Notes: generated from the sequence alone by a model not told the origin. Positions 1 to 11,631 are shown, counted from the stretch's first letter. The stretch: 36,883 nucleotides of DNA from Candidatus Zhuqueibacterota bacterium (GCA_963169875.1 CAUJEL010000013.1:1-36883); one strand, 5' to 3'. Numbers and translations are program-made.

Positions 1-86
1 GTCAACGTCGTCTTGCCGTGATCCACGTGGCCGATCGTGCCGATATTCACATGCGGCTTGGTTCTTTCGAACTTTGCTTTTGCCAT
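1..86 (-). CDS. tuf: Elongation factor Tu, first copy (5' end only)
   Basis: Only the first 28 codons are in the window; the gene runs off base 1. EF-Tu delivers aminoacyl-tRNA to the ribosome as a GTP complex. The start ATG is at 84-86 with an AAAGGAGA ribosome-binding site just before it. The 86 bases are identical to the first 86 bases of the complete tuf copy at 16194-16279, including the beginning of the G1 loop, while the sequences upstream of the two start codons are unrelated. It lies 44 bases after fusA, the usual place of tufA in the str operon. Confidence 0.95.
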
Positions 87-130
87 GACAAAATCTCCTT
101 TGATTCTTTATAACAAAACACAATTTTCAG

Positions 131-2215
131 TTATACTGCCAGCCCCATCTTTTGCAGGAGCTTTTTACTCACTTCATCACTAACGATCTGATAATTTTTG
201 AACTGCAAGGTAAAGATCGCCCGGCCTTGCGACATATTCCTCAGCGCGGTGGCGTAGCCGAACATTTCCGACATCGGGGCTTGCGCGGCGATCACCTGTA
301 CATCGCGGCGTTTGTAATGGTTCTCAATTTTTGCCCGCCGCACCGCCAGGTCGCTGAGGATGGCGCCGAAATAGTCATCCGGCGTCACAACCTCCAAATC
401 CATCACCGGCTCCATCAGAATGGGCTTGCCGCGCCGTACAGCGTCCTGCAGTGCCATGGAGCCCGCGATTTTGAAAGCGAGCTCGGTAGAATCGACATCG
501 TGAAAAGAACCGTCCACCAGCGTGGCCTTGATGTCGATGATCGGGTAGCCGGCGATGACGCCGCTGACCATCGCTTCCTTGAGTCCCTGTTCCACCGGGC
601 GAATGAACTGCTGGGGAACCTGCATGCCGTTGACGCGGCTGTGAAACTCAAAGATTTTTCCTTCTTCGCTGGGCGCGACTTCGATGACCACATGGGCGTA
701 CTGGCCCTTGCCGCCGGTCTGTTTGACAAACTTGATTTCGCTGGTGACCGGTTCGGTGATGGTCTCGCGATAAGCGACCTGCGGTTTACCCACATTGGCC
801 TGGACTCTGAAATCTCGCAGCAAGCGGTCAACCAGAATCTCCAGGTGCAGCTCACCCATCCCTGAGATGATCATCTGCCCGGTTTCGGCATCGACGTGAT
901 ACTCAAACGTCGGGTCTTCTTCAGCCAGTGCCTGCAGCGAAGCGGTCATGCGGTCCTGATCGGCTTTGGATTTCGGTTCGATCGCGATGGCGATGACCGG
1001 CACCGGAAACTGCATTTTTTCCAGCATCAGCGGATGCTTGGGATCGCACAGGGTGTCGCCGGTGCGGGTGTTTCGCAATCCGACGGCGGCAGCGATATCG
1101 CCGGCCGCGATGCGCTGAATCTCCTCGCGTTTATTCGCCGACATCAGCAGAATCTTGCTCAAGCGCTCTTTCTTTTCCGTGCTGCTGTTGAGCGCCGTCT
1201 CTCCGACCTCGATGGCGCCGGAGTAGACCCGGAAGTAGGTCAACTTGCCGACAAACGGGTCGGTCATGATCTTGAAGGCCAGCGCCGAAAAGGGCTCATC
1301 CACCGATGGTTTGCGGTGCTCGATTTTTTCCGTGTAAGGATTGACACCTTCCACATCCGGCACATCCAGCGGGCTGGGGAGATACGCCACGACCGCATCC
1401 AGGAGCGGCTGCACGCCGCGGTTTTTCACCGAAGATCCGCACAGGACCGGCACGATCGCCGCCTTCAGGGTTCCGCTGCGCAGGGCGCGATGGATTGCCT
1501 CGAGGGGCACATCCTCACCGGAGAGATACTTTTCCATGACCGCGTCATCAAAATCCGACAGGGTCTCCAGCAGGTCGTGATGCAGGCTTGTGGCCATTTC
1601 CGCGTAAGCCTCGGGTATTTCGGCCTCTTGCCAGGTCGTGCCCAGCGCTGCGTCATCGTAGTGGACTGCTTTCATGCGGATCAGATCGATGATCCCGGTG
1701 AAGCTGTCGCTGCTGCCGATGGGCAGTTGAATGGGCACCGGACGCGCGCTGAGGCGTTCGCGCAGCATGCGCAGAACGTGGTTGAAATCAGCGCCGACGC
1801 GATCCATCTTGTTGATGTAGGCGATGCGCGGGATATGATATTTATCAGCCTGGCGCCACACGGTTTCGGACTGGGGTTCAACACCCCCGACCGCGCAAAA
1901 AATCGCGACCGCACCATCCAATACTCTCAAAGAACGTTCCACCTCGGCGGTAAAATCGACATGGCCGGGTGTATCAATAATATTTATGCGATGATTCTTC
2001 CAGTTGCAGGTGATGGCGGCGGAGGTGATGGTGATGCCCCGTTCGCGTTCCTGCTGCATCCAATCCATCGTCGCGGCGCCGTCATCGACTTCGCCGATGC
2101 GATGAACTTTACCCGTGTAAAAAAGGATTCTCTCAGTAGTGGTCGTCTTCCCGGCATCGATATGGGCCATTATGCCGATGTTGCGCGTCTTTTCAAGATT
2201 GGATGGGGTAGACAT
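131..2215 (-). CDS. fusA: Elongation factor G
   Basis: Translocation GTPase of 694 residues, the usual bacterial EF-G length. The GTPase motifs are all visible: AHIDAGKT (17-24), RGITI (59-63), DTPGH (81-85) and NKMD (135-138), followed by the translation-factor domain 2, domain IV and C-terminal domains. It acts on the ribosome to move tRNA and mRNA after peptide-bond formation and, with ribosome recycling factor, splits ribosomes. It sits between rpsG and tuf in classic str-operon order. The ATG at 2213-2215 has no good Shine-Dalgarno sequence directly before it; a GGAGGAG lies about 30 bases upstream and belongs instead to a possible tiny reading frame. No in-frame alternative start looks better. 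Confidence 0.97.
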   Translation of the reverse strand: MSTPSNLEKTRNIGIMAHIDAGKTTTTERILFYTGKVHRIGEVDDGAATMDWMQQERERGITITSAAITCNWKNHRINIIDTPGHVDFTAEVERSLRVLDGAVAIFCAVGGVEPQSETVWRQADKYHIPRIAYINKMDRVGADFNHVLRMLRERLSARPVPIQLPIGSSDSFTGIIDLIRMKAVHYDDAALGTTWQEAEIPEAYAEMATSLHHDLLETLSDFDDAVMEKYLSGEDVPLEAIHRALRSGTLKAAIVPVLCGSSVKNRGVQPLLDAVVAYLPSPLDVPDVEGVNPYTEKIEHRKPSVDEPFSALAFKIMTDPFVGKLTYFRVYSGAIEVGETALNSSTEKKERLSKILLMSANKREEIQRIAAGDIAAAVGLRNTRTGDTLCDPKHPLMLEKMQFPVPVIAIAIEPKSKADQDRMTASLQALAEEDPTFEYHVDAETGQMIISGMGELHLEILVDRLLRDFRVQANVGKPQVAYRETITEPVTSEIKFVKQTGGKGQYAHVVIEVAPSEEGKIFEFHSRVNGMQVPQQFIRPVEQGLKEAMVSGVIAGYPIIDIKATLVDGSFHDVDSTELAFKIAGSMALQDAVRRGKPILMEPVMDLEVVTPDDYFGAILSDLAVRRAKIENHYKRRDVQVIAAQAPMSEMFGYATALRNMSQGRAIFTLQFKNYQIVSDEVSKKLLQKMGLAV

Positions 2216-2435
2216 AAAAAAACCACTTACTTTTTGAGAGGCTCCTCCATACGGATAATCGGGAGCGGTTCAAGCGGGCGTCAGAAAATTGGCGCGCTGC
2301 GTGTCTTCTCTCTTCCTGCAAGTGGAAAAGTGATGCGTGCAACGCCAAGTCCTGGCACCCACTTTCCGGCCCGGCTTTCTTTAAGCCTGATTGAGCCGGA
2401 GTTAGAATGCTAGACTGGCAAATAAAAACGAACGA
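2216..2435. other. rpsG-fusA spacer
   Basis: A 220-base spacer, long for an str operon. On the minus strand it holds GC-rich, partly self-complementary sequence (CCGGCT at one end of a loop and AGCCGG at the other, about 2367-2395) and a GGAGGAG motif near 2245-2251. No T-tract follows the weak hairpin, so I do not call a terminator. I see no gene beyond a seven-codon frame described in the findings. Confidence 0.5.
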
Positions 2436-2906
2436 TTACCAACGGAAATGAGCGAAAGCCCTGTTGGCTTCGGCCATTTTATGGGTATCTTCACGTTTCT
2501 TGACCGAAGTACCTTCGTTCTTCGAGGCGGCGATGAGTTCATTGGCGAGCTTTTCCGCCATGGTTTTCTCAGAACGGTTTTTGGCATAGCCGATGATCCA
2601 GCGAATCGCCAGCGCTTGCTGACGGTCGCCGCGAATTTCCACCGGCACCTGATAGGTGGCGCCGCCAACGCGGCGGGAACGCACTTCCAACAACGGCTTG
2701 ACATTATGCATGGCTTTTTCAAAAACCGGCAAACCGTCGCTGCCCACTTTTTGCGTGATAATATCAACCGCGCCGTAAAAAATCTTTTCTGCCACACTGC
2801 GTTTGCCGCGCCGCAGCAAACCGTTGATGAACTTGGTGACCAGTACGCTATTATATTTTGGATCAGGCAGTACCGTACGTTTGGGTGGTGATTTTCTTCT
2901 CGACAT
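2436..2906 (-). CDS. rpsG: 30S ribosomal protein S7
   Basis: S7 of 156 residues, the standard length. S7 nucleates assembly of the 30S head by binding the 3' major domain of 16S rRNA and lines the E site. The N-terminal block beginning [10 protein letters not shown], the [12 protein letters not shown] segment and the C-terminal RAFAHFRW ending are family hallmarks. The ATG is at 2904-2906 with a weak GAGAG ribosome-binding site. It follows rpsL by 46 bases and precedes fusA, so it is part of the rpsL-rpsG-fusA-tuf transcription unit. Confidence 0.97.
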   Translation of the reverse strand: MSRRKSPPKRTVLPDPKYNSVLVTKFINGLLRRGKRSVAEKIFYGAVDIITQKVGSDGLPVFEKAMHNVKPLLEVRSRRVGGATYQVPVEIRGDRQQALAIRWIIGYAKNRSEKTMAEKLANELIAASKNEGTSVKKREDTHKMAEANRAFAHFRW

Positions 2907-2952
2907 TAAATACTCTCAGTATAATATAAGGCTTTAGAAAAAGTATCTGCGA

Positions 2953-3324
2953 TTACTTGCCACGTTTGGCGCCATATTTGGAACGGCTCTGCTTGCGGTC
3001 TGCAACACCGCTGGTGTCGAGAACGCCACGGATGATGTGATAACGGACACCCGGCAAATCCTTGACGCGGCCGCCGCGAATCATCACAATCGAGTGCTCC
3101 TGCAAATTATGCCCTTCACCAGGGATGTAAGCCGTCACTTCAAAACCATTGGACAAACGAACACGGGCAACCTTGCGCAGCGCCGAGTTCGGTTTCTTCG
3201 GAGTGGTGGTATAAACACGGGTGCAGACACCACGACGCTGCGGCGAACCCGTCAACGCCGGTGCTTTCTCACGATTTTCTAAACTTTTTCGCCCTAACCG
3301 GACCAACTGATTGATTGTGGGCAC
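2953..3324 (-). CDS. rpsL: 30S ribosomal protein S12
   Basis: S12 of 123 residues, the decoding-centre protein. The [10 protein letters not shown] segment and [13 protein letters not shown] carry the conserved lysines where streptomycin-resistance substitutions arise, here in the sensitive form, and the aspartate that RimO methylthiolates in many bacteria. The start is GTG at 3322-3324, four bases after GGAGG; the mature N-terminus PTINQLVR is standard. It is the first gene of the str block, 83 bases downstream of rpoC, and a candidate promoter lies in that gap. Confidence 0.97.
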   Translation of the reverse strand: MPTINQLVRLGRKSLENREKAPALTGSPQRRGVCTRVYTTTPKKPNSALRKVARVRLSNGFEVTAYIPGEGHNLQEHSIVMIRGGRVKDLPGVRYHIIRGVLDTSGVADRKQSRSKYGAKRGK

Positions 3325-3354
3325 AACTCCTCCACGTTTTTAACAAAGCCTCTT

Positions 3355-3383
3355 AATATATAAAATATTTTTTCAAAATTCAA
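3355..3383 (-). promoter_or_regulatory. Candidate sigma-70 promoter for rpsL-rpsG-fusA-tuf
   Basis: On the minus strand TTGAAT (3378-3383), a 17-base spacer, then TATATT (3355-3360), within an AT-rich 83-base gap between rpoC and rpsL. The start site would be near 3348, giving a leader of about 24 bases that contains the GGAGG of rpsL. It would let the str genes be made independently of rpoBC. Inferred from sequence only. Confidence 0.5.
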
Positions 3384-3407
3384 GTTTTTTTATTAATTTC
3401 TCGCAAA

Positions 3408-6400
3408 TTATGCATCAATTAATTCGTCTTCATCCAGACCCTCAAAGTCGTCCTCATCCTCCACTTTGCGCGGACGTTCGGGACGCTCCGGAGGCGCTGG
3501 CAGATCGATTTCCGGTCCGGCCACCCGCAACTCGTGATACCGGTTGATGCCGGTTCCCGCAGGAATCAAGTGACCCATGACGACGTTCTCTTTCAGACCC
3601 AGCAATTCATCGACTTTGCCTTCCACCGATGCATCGGTCAGGACACGCGTTGTCTCCTGGAACGAGGCCGCGGAGATAAAGCTTTCCGTGGTCAACGATG
3701 CCTTGGTGATGCCCAGCAGCAGCGGCTGGAAGGTTGCCGGTTGACCCGAACGCGCCTGCGGAACAGTCTTTTCCGCGGTCTCCAGTTTGCGCACGACCTT
3801 GCGGAATTCTTCACCATCCATAATCTCGCCGACGCTGAATTTCGAATCGCCCTTCTCGGTCACGACCATCATGTTGCGGACTTTATCATTCTCCTGCAGA
3901 AAACTGAGACGGTCGACCTGGTCACCTTCGAGATAATGGGTGTCGCCGGGGTCTTCCACCTTGACCTTTTGCAGCATCTGCCGCACGATCACTTCGATGT
4001 GTTTGTCATTGATACGCACACCCTGCAAGCGGTAGACTTCCTGGATTTCGTTCACCAGGTATTCCTGCACCTTGTTGGCGCCCATGATGGCCAGGATGTC
4101 GTGCGGGGCTACGGATCCTTCCGACAGTTTTTCGCCGGCATGAACAAAATCGCCCGGATGCACCAGAACATGCTTGCCATAGCCAATCATGTAGACCTTT
4201 TCCTCGTGGCCATCCTCGGAACGGACGATGATCTTGCGCACACCGCGCTTCATCTCGCCGAATTCGACGATGCCGTCGATTTCGCTGACCACGGCCGGTT
4301 CTTTGGGCCGCCGCGCTTCGAACAACTCAGCCACGCGCGGCAGACCGCCGGTGATATCACGGGTCTTGGCGATTTCGCGCGGAATCTTAACCAGTGCATC
4401 GCCCGCGGCCACCTGTTCGCCATCGCGGATCACGAGGTTGGCACGCGTCGGTATGACATAGGAAGTGGCCACTTCGCCCTTCTCGTCCACGATGTTGATG
4501 GTGGGACTGAGGTTACGGCTGCGGGTTTCGATGACCACGCGTTGACGCATGCCCGTGGTTTCGTCCATCTCTTCGCGGAAGGTCACATTTTCCAGCAGAT
4601 CCTGGAAACGGACCGTGCCGCTGGTGGTGCTGATGATGGAAGCGGTATAGGGATCCCACTTGAAAATAACGGTATTCTTGGCGACGCGCGTGCCCGGCTT
4701 CACCAGAACCAGGGCGCCATAGGGCACGGTCAAGCGCTCCATGTTGCGGTTGTCTTCATCCTGGATGTTGATGCGGCCGTTGCGGCCGATGCAGACGATT
4801 TCGCCATCTTCACGTTCAACGGTTTTCAGATTGTCCCAGGCGATGATACCCTCGTGTTTCACCGCGACCTGCGACTGCGCCGCGATGCGCGATGCCGTAC
4901 CACCGATGTGGAAGGTACGCAGGGTGAGCTGGGTGCCAGGTTCACCGATGGATTGGGCCGCCATGACGCCGACCGCTTCGCCAATACAAACATTCTTGCC
5001 GGTAGCCAGGTTTCTGCCGTAACAGGCGGCGCAGACGCCGCGCGGGGATTCGCAAGTCAGTACGGAGCGAATCAGCACCGAATCCAGACCGGCATCGCTG
5101 ATTTTCTTGGCGATCTCTTCGCTGATGAGCGCGCCCACTTCGATGATCACATCACCGCTCTCCGGATCAAAGATATCTTCTGCCGCGACGCGGCCGACGA
5201 TACGATCGCTCATGGACTCGATGACTTCTTCACCTTCCTTGAGGTCACCGACGCGCAATCCGAGGATGGTGCCGCAGTCCGGCTGGGTGATGATGACATC
5301 CTGGGCCACGTCCACGAGACGCCGGGTAAGATAGCCGGCATCCGCGGTTTTGAGGGCGGTATCGGCCAGACCTTTGCGCGCACCGTGGGTCGATATAAAG
5401 TATTCAAGCACCGACAATCCTTCGCGGAAGTTGGCGGTGATCGGGTTTTCGATGATTTCGCCCATGGAGCCGGTCATCTTTTTCTGCGGTTTGGCCATCA
5501 AACCGCGCATGCCCGCGAGCTGGCGAATCTGTTCCTTGGAACCGCGGGCGCCGGTATCGGCCATCATGAAGATGGGATTGAAGCCCTGACGGTCCTGGCG
5601 CAGGCGCTCGAACATCTTTTCCGCGACCGCGCTGGTGGTATGGGTCCAGATATCGATGATCTGGTTATAGCGCTCGCCGTCGGTGATGATGCCGCGTTCA
5701 TAGCGTTTTTGAATGCCCAAAACATTTTTAAAAGCCTGTTCCAGCAGCTCATCTTTTTCCGGCGGCACGATGACATCATCCAGACCAACCGTGGTTCCGG
5801 AGCGCATCGCATAGCGGAAGCCGATCTCTTTGAGATTATCGAGCAGCAGGGCCGTGCGGTAATTACCCAATTTGTTATACGCCTGGGCGACGAGTTCCTC
5901 GATCGCCTTTTTGGTCAACAGAACATTGACCATGCGAATCTCTTCAGGCAACATGTCATTGAAAATGACACGGCCGGTCGTCGTCTCGATCATCTCGCCC
6001 TTGAAGCGAACCTTGATGGGGGCATGCAACGCGATACGGCCGTCGTTATAGGCGATGAGCACCTCTTCCGGCGATGAAAAGCTCATGCCCTCTCCCAGAA
6101 CGCCGGTGCGGCGTTTGGTGAGATAATAAATACCGAGCACGATATCCTGGCTGGGGATGGCCAATGGACGGCCATGGGCCGGCGACAGGATGTTATGGCT
6201 GGAAAGCATCAATATTTTCGTTTCAATCTGCGCATAGAACGACAGCGGCACGTGAACGGCCATCTGATCGCCATCAAAGTCGGCGTTGAACGCGGCGCAG
6301 ACCAGCGGGTGAATCTGTATGGCTTTGCCTTCGATCAGCACGGGCTGAAAGGCCTGGATGCCGAGGCGGTGCAGGGTTGGCGCGCGGTTGAGCATCACGG

Positions 6401-7694
6401 GATGATCGTCGATGATCTCCTCGAGGATATCCCAAACCTCGGAGCCGCGGCGTTCGACATATTTTTTGGCGCTTTTGACCGTTTTAACCAGGCCGCGTTC
6501 GACCAGTTTGCGGATGACGAACGGCTTGAACAGTTCCAACGCCATCTCCTTGGGCAGACCGCACTCGTGCAGCTTCAATTCCGGACCCACGACGATCACC
6601 GAACGGCCGGAATAGTCGATGCGCTTGCCGAGCAGGTTCTGACGGAAGCGGCCCTGCTTGCCGCGCAACATGTCGGAGAGGCTCTTGAGGGCGCGGTTGC
6701 CGTCACTGCGCACCGCGGAGGACTTGCGTCCATTGTCAAAGAGCGAATCGACCGCTTCCTGGAGCATGCGTTTTTCGTTGCGCAAGATGACTTCGGGCGC
6801 CTTGATTTCCAGCAGCTTTTTCAGACGGTTGTTGCGAATAATGACGCGGCGGTAGAGATCATTGAGATCCGATGTGGCAAAACGGCCGCCTTCGAGCGGA
6901 ACCAGGGGGCGCAGTTCGGGCGGAACCACCGGGATGACAGACATCACCATCCACTCGGGGCGGTTGATGCGATCGCGATTGGAGCGGCGGAAGGATTCCA
7001 CCACTTTCAGGCGCTTCAGCGCATCGGCCTTGCGTTGAATGGAAGTTTCGTTGCGGGCCTGGTAGCGCAGCTGATGAGAGAGTTCATCGATATTTACATG
7101 CTTTAGCAGTTCGAGGACACCCTGACCACCGATATTGGCATAAAACGTCTCCTCTTCGGGCAGACCATCTTCCTCTGTCTGCATGCGCTCGATGATGTCG
7201 AGATAATCCTCTTCAGAGATCAAATCCTTGGTGGAAAGACCGCTTTTGCCCGGACGGATCACCACATACGATTCGTAATAGATGACCTTTTCCAGTTCCT
7301 TGATGCTCATGCCCAGGATGTAGCCGATTTTTGAAGGCAGCGATTTCCAATACCAGATGTGCACCACCGGAACCGCGAGGGTTATATGCCCCATGCGTTC
7401 GCGACGCACGCTTTTCATGGTCACTTCAACGCCGCAGCGGTCACAGACGATGCCTTTATAGCGAATCCGTTTATACTTGCCGCAATGGCATTCCCAGTCG
7501 CGCACCGGTCCAAAGATTTTTTCGCAAAACAGGCCGTCTTTTTCAGGTTTGAAAGAACGGTAATTGATGGTCTCCGGCTTGGTCACTTCGCCATGAGAGC
7601 GTTCGAGTATTTTATCTGGAGAGGCAAGACCAATGTAAATGGACGAGAAATTTGGATCTTGCGTTGGAGTATCTTGAGCGAACATGTAATTCAA
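3408..7694 (-). CDS. rpoC: DNA-directed RNA polymerase subunit beta'
   Basis: Beta' subunit of 1428 residues, similar in length to the E. coli protein. The N-terminal zinc ribbon cysteines are C69, C71, C84 and C87; the catalytic Mg-binding motif NADFDGD is at 470-476; the second zinc site ([13 protein letters not shown]) and the trigger-loop region ([13 protein letters not shown]) follow in order. The tail is very acidic. The most plausible start is the TTG at 7692-7694, seven bases after a strong GGAGG; an ATG three codons further in would be 16 bases from that site. It is cotranscribed with rpoB across a 125-base gap that contains a long hairpin. Confidence 0.98.
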   Translation of the reverse strand: MNYMFAQDTPTQDPNFSSIYIGLASPDKILERSHGEVTKPETINYRSFKPEKDGLFCEKIFGPVRDWECHCGKYKRIRYKGIVCDRCGVEVTMKSVRRERMGHITLAVPVVHIWYWKSLPSKIGYILGMSIKELEKVIYYESYVVIRPGKSGLSTKDLISEEDYLDIIERMQTEEDGLPEEETFYANIGGQGVLELLKHVNIDELSHQLRYQARNETSIQRKADALKRLKVVESFRRSNRDRINRPEWMVMSVIPVVPPELRPLVPLEGGRFATSDLNDLYRRVIIRNNRLKKLLEIKAPEVILRNEKRMLQEAVDSLFDNGRKSSAVRSDGNRALKSLSDMLRGKQGRFRQNLLGKRIDYSGRSVIVVGPELKLHECGLPKEMALELFKPFVIRKLVERGLVKTVKSAKKYVERRGSEVWDILEEIIDDHPVMLNRAPTLHRLGIQAFQPVLIEGKAIQIHPLVCAAFNADFDGDQMAVHVPLSFYAQIETKILMLSSHNILSPAHGRPLAIPSQDIVLGIYYLTKRRTGVLGEGMSFSSPEEVLIAYNDGRIALHAPIKVRFKGEMIETTTGRVIFNDMLPEEIRMVNVLLTKKAIEELVAQAYNKLGNYRTALLLDNLKEIGFRYAMRSGTTVGLDDVIVPPEKDELLEQAFKNVLGIQKRYERGIITDGERYNQIIDIWTHTTSAVAEKMFERLRQDRQGFNPIFMMADTGARGSKEQIRQLAGMRGLMAKPQKKMTGSMGEIIENPITANFREGLSVLEYFISTHGARKGLADTALKTADAGYLTRRLVDVAQDVIITQPDCGTILGLRVGDLKEGEEVIESMSDRIVGRVAAEDIFDPESGDVIIEVGALISEEIAKKISDAGLDSVLIRSVLTCESPRGVCAACYGRNLATGKNVCIGEAVGVMAAQSIGEPGTQLTLRTFHIGGTASRIAAQSQVAVKHEGIIAWDNLKTVEREDGEIVCIGRNGRINIQDEDNRNMERLTVPYGALVLVKPGTRVAKNTVIFKWDPYTASIISTTSGTVRFQDLLENVTFREEMDETTGMRQRVVIETRSRNLSPTINIVDEKGEVATSYVIPTRANLVIRDGEQVAAGDALVKIPREIAKTRDITGGLPRVAELFEARRPKEPAVVSEIDGIVEFGEMKRGVRKIIVRSEDGHEEKVYMIGYGKHVLVHPGDFVHAGEKLSEGSVAPHDILAIMGANKVQEYLVNEIQEVYRLQGVRINDKHIEVIVRQMLQKVKVEDPGDTHYLEGDQVDRLSFLQENDKVRNMMVVTEKGDSKFSVGEIMDGEEFRKVVRKLETAEKTVPQARSGQPATFQPLLLGITKASLTTESFISAASFQETTRVLTDASVEGKVDELLGLKENVVMGHLIPAGTGINRYHELRVAGPEIDLPAPPERPERPRKVEDEDDFEGLDEDELIDA

Positions 7695-7743
7695 ATTGTC
7701 ACCTCCAAACTCTGTGAGCGAGCCTGGTTAAAAAAACGCATAA

Positions 7744-7789
7744 AGAGGCGTGGCAGATGCCCTTTTTTCGGCATTTCCGCCGCACCTCT
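7744..7789 (-). other. Intercistronic hairpin between rpoB and rpoC
   Basis: On the minus strand an outer stem (arms 7779-7789 and 7744-7754, 11 positions with one GU pair and one mismatch) encloses an inner perfect 5-bp stem ATGCC/GGCAT (70-74 and 57-61 of the 7700s) with an A-rich loop. A run of seven T follows about eight bases after the stem. It could be an attenuator, an RNase III-type processing site or a stabilising element ahead of rpoC. Confidence 0.55.
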
Positions 7790-7819
7790 AAAGCCGGTAT
7801 CATCAATGATTGATTTATG

Positions 7820-10800
7820 CTACTTTTTTGCTGACTTGCTGATCAATTCCACATCCAGACCCAGTCCCATCAATTCGCGTATGAGAACATTGAAGGATTC
7901 AGGCAGTCCCGGATCAGGAATATTCTCACCCTTGACGATGGCTTCGTAGGCCTTGGAGCGTCCGCGCACATCATCGGACTTGACCGTGAGAATTTCCTGC
8001 AGGGTATAAGCCGCGCCGTATGCTTCCAGAGCCCACACTTCCATTTCACCGAAACGCTGGCCGCCGAATTGGGCTTTTCCGCCCAGGGGCTGTTGGGTGA
8101 TCAGGGAGTACGGCCCGATGGAGCGGGCGTGAATTTTATCCTCGACCAGATGCGAGAGTTTCATCATATAGATCCAGCCGACCGTGACCTCTTCATCGAT
8201 CATATCGCCGGTGCGGCCGTCATACAGTTTGGATTTGCCATTCAGCGGTATGCCGGCTTTCTTCATCTCTTCATGAATTTCTGCCAGGCTTGCGCCGTCG
8301 AAAACCGGGGTGGCATAGAATCTATCCATTTTATGAGCCGCCCAACCCAGATTGGTCTCGAGAATCTGCCCCAGGTTCATACGCGAGGGCACGCCCAACG
8401 GATTGAGAACGATGTCCACAGGCGTACCATCGGGCATATAGGGCATGTCCTCGATCGGCACGATCTTGGACACCACGCCTTTATTGCCGTGACGGCCGGC
8501 CATCTTATCGCCCACCATCAGTTTGCGTTTCTTGGCAACATAGACTTTTGCCAACTGTACGATGCCGGGGGGCAACTCATCACCCACGGTGATTTTGAAC
8601 TTTTGCAGTTCGTATTCATCCTCGATGGCGGTCATCTTGCGGCTGAAACGGGTATTGATGACCTGAATCAGTTTGTTGGTGGCCGTATCCTCGGTGAGGT
8701 GCGAACTAAAATCAACATTACTATAATCAAGCTTGGCCAGCACCGCATCCTTGAGCACGGTCTTGGCTTTAACAAGCACTTTACCTGTGATGGCTTCGCG
8801 AACACCCGCACTGACCTGTCCGGATAGGGCAATGGTCAGCTTGTCGGCGCGCATTTTGCGGATTTTGGCTTTCTGTTCTTCCAGCCAGGCATCGAGTTCT
8901 TCGAGATTCTTCTTCTCTTTGCGGCGGGTGGAAGTGTCCTTCTTTTTGCGCGAGAACAGACGCGTATCGATGACAACGCCTTTCAGACCGGGGGTTGCTT
9001 TCAGGGAAGCATCCTTGACGTCCCCGGCTTTTTCACCAAAGATGGCTTTGAGCAGTTTTTCTTCGGGGGTAGGGTCGCTCTCCCCTTTCGGCGTCACCTT
9101 GCCGACGAGGATGTCTCCGGCCAGCACTTCAGCACCGACGCGGACAATGCCATTCTCATCGAGTTCCTTGGTGGTTTCTTCCGAGACATTGGGGATTTCG
9201 CGCGTCAACTCTTCCTCGCCGCGCTTGGTATCGCGAACCTGAAGCTCAAATTCTTCGATGTGTACCGATGTGAAAATATCTTCTTGAACGACGCGTTCTG
9301 AAATGACAATCGCGTCTTCAAAGTTATAGCCGCGCCAGGGCATGAAGGCGACCAGCACATTGCGTCCCAGGGCAAGTTCGCCCATTTCGGTCCCTGCGCC
9401 ATCGGCGATCACCTGTCCGGCTTTGATTTCATCGCCTTCGTTGACGATCGGTTTCTGGTTGATGCAGGTGTCCTGATTGGTGCGCATGAACTTGGTCAGC
9501 CTGTAGGTGACCACGCCGCTGTCATCGAAATCAGTGAGCTCGGCGAGTTTATCCTTTTGCAGCTTTTTCTCATGCTTGCGAATGACGACGCGGCTGGCGT
9601 CCACACGCACGACGACACCGTCGTGTTCGCTGGCGACGACGGCGCGCGAGTCCTTGGCGATCTTGCCTTCCATGCCGGTGCCGACAAAAGGCGCCTGCGG
9701 GGTCAACAAGGGCACCGCTTGACGCTGCATGTTCGACCCCATGAGGGCGCGGTTGGCATCGTCGTGGTCCAGGAACGGGATCAGGGCGGCGGCGGCGGAC
9801 ACGATCTGGGTCGGCGAAACGTCCATGTAGTGGAGTCGATCCGGTGTCACCACCGGGAATTCGCTGTGGATACGCGCCTTGACCAGCTCATTGATAAAAT
9901 TGCCCTTTTTGTCCAGCAGTTCACTGGCCTGGGCCACCATCAGATCTTCCTCGTCATCAGCCGCCATGAAGACAATCTTGTCCGTCGCCTTGCCATTTTC
10001 GACCAGGCGATAGGGCGTCTCGATGAAACCGAATTCATTGATGCGCGCAAAAGTAGTCATGGACGAAATAAGGCCGATATTCGGGCCTTCCGGTGTTTCG
10101 ATCGGACAGAGGCGGCCATAATGGGTATAATGGACGTCGCGGACTTCGAATCCGGCGCGTTCACGGGTCAAACCTCCGGGTCCCAGGGCGGAAAGACGGC
10201 GTTTGTGCGTCAATTCAGCCAGGGGGTTGGTCTGATCCATGAACTGCGAAAGCTGGCTGGTGCCGAAAAAGGTATTGATCACCGAAAGGATGGTTCTGGC
10301 GTTGACCAGATCTTGCGGCGTCGGATTTTCGCTTTCGCGCAAATTCATGCGTTCCTTGATGGTGCGCGCCATGCGCGCCAGGCCCACACTCATCTGAGCA
10401 GCGAGCTGTTCATCGACGGTGCGGACGCGGCGGTTGCCCAAATGGTCGATGTCATCGGCGGAGCGCTTGCCTCTGCGGAGATCGAGCAGATACTTGATGA
10501 TGCCGATGATATCTTCGCGGGTCAGGGCAATGTTATCCGGTGCGACCTGCAGACCGAGTTTTTTATTGAGACGATGGCGGCCAACTTCACCGAGGTCATA
10601 GCGTTTCGGGTTGAAGAACAAACGTTCGATGAGCTGCTTGGCGGTATCCAGATCGGGCGCCTCGCCGGAGCGCAGGTTTTCATAGATGGCTGCCAGCGCT
10701 TCATTGTCATCGGATGTTTTATCCTTCTCGAGCGTATTGCTGATGATCTCTTCGCCGTACGTCTTGTCGGAGCGCACCACATCGATCTTTTTGATGCCGA

Positions 10801-11623
10801 GATTGATGATGGAGCGAATTTTGTCTTCGGTCAGCTTTTGCAGTTTATCGACAATGATCTCGCCGGTATTGCGGTCGATGATATCATCGACGACGCGCTG
10901 GCCGTCCAGTTCCTGCGCATTTTCTTCGCTCACCACCACCTCTTCGCGGAGGTCAAAGGCATCGAGGATGTCTTTGTTGGTGGAGAAGCCAATCGCGCGC
11001 AGCAGGGTGGTGACGAGAAATTTTTTACGCCGGTCGATATAGACGATCATCAGATCATTGATATCGGTGGCGAACTCGACCCAGGATCCCCGCAAGGGAA
11101 TAATGCGCGCGGAATAGAGGCGTGTGCCATTGGGATGAGAGACCTCATCAAAGAACACGCCCGGAGAGCGATGCAGCTGGCTGACGATGATGCGCTCGGC
11201 GCCATTAATGATGAAGGTTCCGCGATAGGTCATGTAGGGGATGTTTCCCAGGTAGACGACCTGTTCGACGGAATTGGCCAGAGGATCATTGGGATTGTAT
11301 TCATCCTTGATGGACAGTCGCAGCTTGGCCTTGAGGGCCACGGCGAACGACATGCCTCTTTCCTGGCACTCTTCGACGCTGTATTTGGGCGGATCGATAT
11401 AGTATTCGAGGAATTCAAGAATAAAGTTTTCCCGGCTGTCGATGATGGGAAAAACGCTCTTGAAAACCGCTTGCAAGCCGACTTCGCGCCGTTGTTCCGG
11501 CGGCGTATCAGCCTGCAAAAAGTCCTTAAATGATTTTAGCTGAATATCCAATAAATCCGGGATTTCAGCTATGGACTTGATTTTAGAAAATGTCTGTCGT
11601 TCTCTTTTCAAACCAACGGGCAA
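7820..11623 (-). CDS. rpoB: DNA-directed RNA polymerase subunit beta
   Basis: Beta subunit, about 1267 residues with the start chosen here. The rifampicin-binding region reads FMDQTNPLAELTHKRRLSAL and carries the usual sensitive residues; the active-site and C-terminal clamp segments (GDKMAGRHGNKG, QQPLGGKAQFGGQRFGEMEV) are intact. Between FSRKKKD and ELPPGIVQLAKVYVA, roughly residues 890-1015, is an extra charged, helical block in the position of the Gram-negative beta insertion SI2. The reading frame is open up to a TTG at 11666-11668, but that codon lies inside a terminator-like hairpin; the TTG at 11621-11623 has AAAAGGAG eight bases before it and gives the usual beginning PVGLKRERQTFSKI. 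Confidence 0.97.
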   Translation of the reverse strand: MPVGLKRERQTFSKIKSIAEIPDLLDIQLKSFKDFLQADTPPEQRREVGLQAVFKSVFPIIDSRENFILEFLEYYIDPPKYSVEECQERGMSFAVALKAKLRLSIKDEYNPNDPLANSVEQVVYLGNIPYMTYRGTFIINGAERIIVSQLHRSPGVFFDEVSHPNGTRLYSARIIPLRGSWVEFATDINDLMIVYIDRRKKFLVTTLLRAIGFSTNKDILDAFDLREEVVVSEENAQELDGQRVVDDIIDRNTGEIIVDKLQKLTEDKIRSIINLGIKKIDVVRSDKTYGEEIISNTLEKDKTSDDNEALAAIYENLRSGEAPDLDTAKQLIERLFFNPKRYDLGEVGRHRLNKKLGLQVAPDNIALTREDIIGIIKYLLDLRRGKRSADDIDHLGNRRVRTVDEQLAAQMSVGLARMARTIKERMNLRESENPTPQDLVNARTILSVINTFFGTSQLSQFMDQTNPLAELTHKRRLSALGPGGLTRERAGFEVRDVHYTHYGRLCPIETPEGPNIGLISSMTTFARINEFGFIETPYRLVENGKATDKIVFMAADDEEDLMVAQASELLDKKGNFINELVKARIHSEFPVVTPDRLHYMDVSPTQIVSAAAALIPFLDHDDANRALMGSNMQRQAVPLLTPQAPFVGTGMEGKIAKDSRAVVASEHDGVVVRVDASRVVIRKHEKKLQKDKLAELTDFDDSGVVTYRLTKFMRTNQDTCINQKPIVNEGDEIKAGQVIADGAGTEMGELALGRNVLVAFMPWRGYNFEDAIVISERVVQEDIFTSVHIEEFELQVRDTKRGEEELTREIPNVSEETTKELDENGIVRVGAEVLAGDILVGKVTPKGESDPTPEEKLLKAIFGEKAGDVKDASLKATPGLKGVVIDTRLFSRKKKDTSTRRKEKKNLEELDAWLEEQKAKIRKMRADKLTIALSGQVSAGVREAITGKVLVKAKTVLKDAVLAKLDYSNVDFSSHLTEDTATNKLIQVINTRFSRKMTAIEDEYELQKFKITVGDELPPGIVQLAKVYVAKKRKLMVGDKMAGRHGNKGVVSKIVPIEDMPYMPDGTPVDIVLNPLGVPSRMNLGQILETNLGWAAHKMDRFYATPVFDGASLAEIHEEMKKAGIPLNGKSKLYDGRTGDMIDEEVTVGWIYMMKLSHLVEDKIHARSIGPYSLITQQPLGGKAQFGGQRFGEMEVWALEAYGAAYTLQEILTVKSDDVRGRSKAYEAIVKGENIPDPGLPESFNVLIRELMGLGLDVELISKSAKK

Positions 11624-11631
11624 AGGATTAA

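Noticed and set aside
3534-6077. 847-codon open frame on the plus strand opposite rpoC
   Set aside because: Antisense shadow of a certain gene; biased codon use keeps the codon-aligned complement free of stops. The same holds for the plus frames opposite rpoB (9557-11533) and fusA (896-2413).
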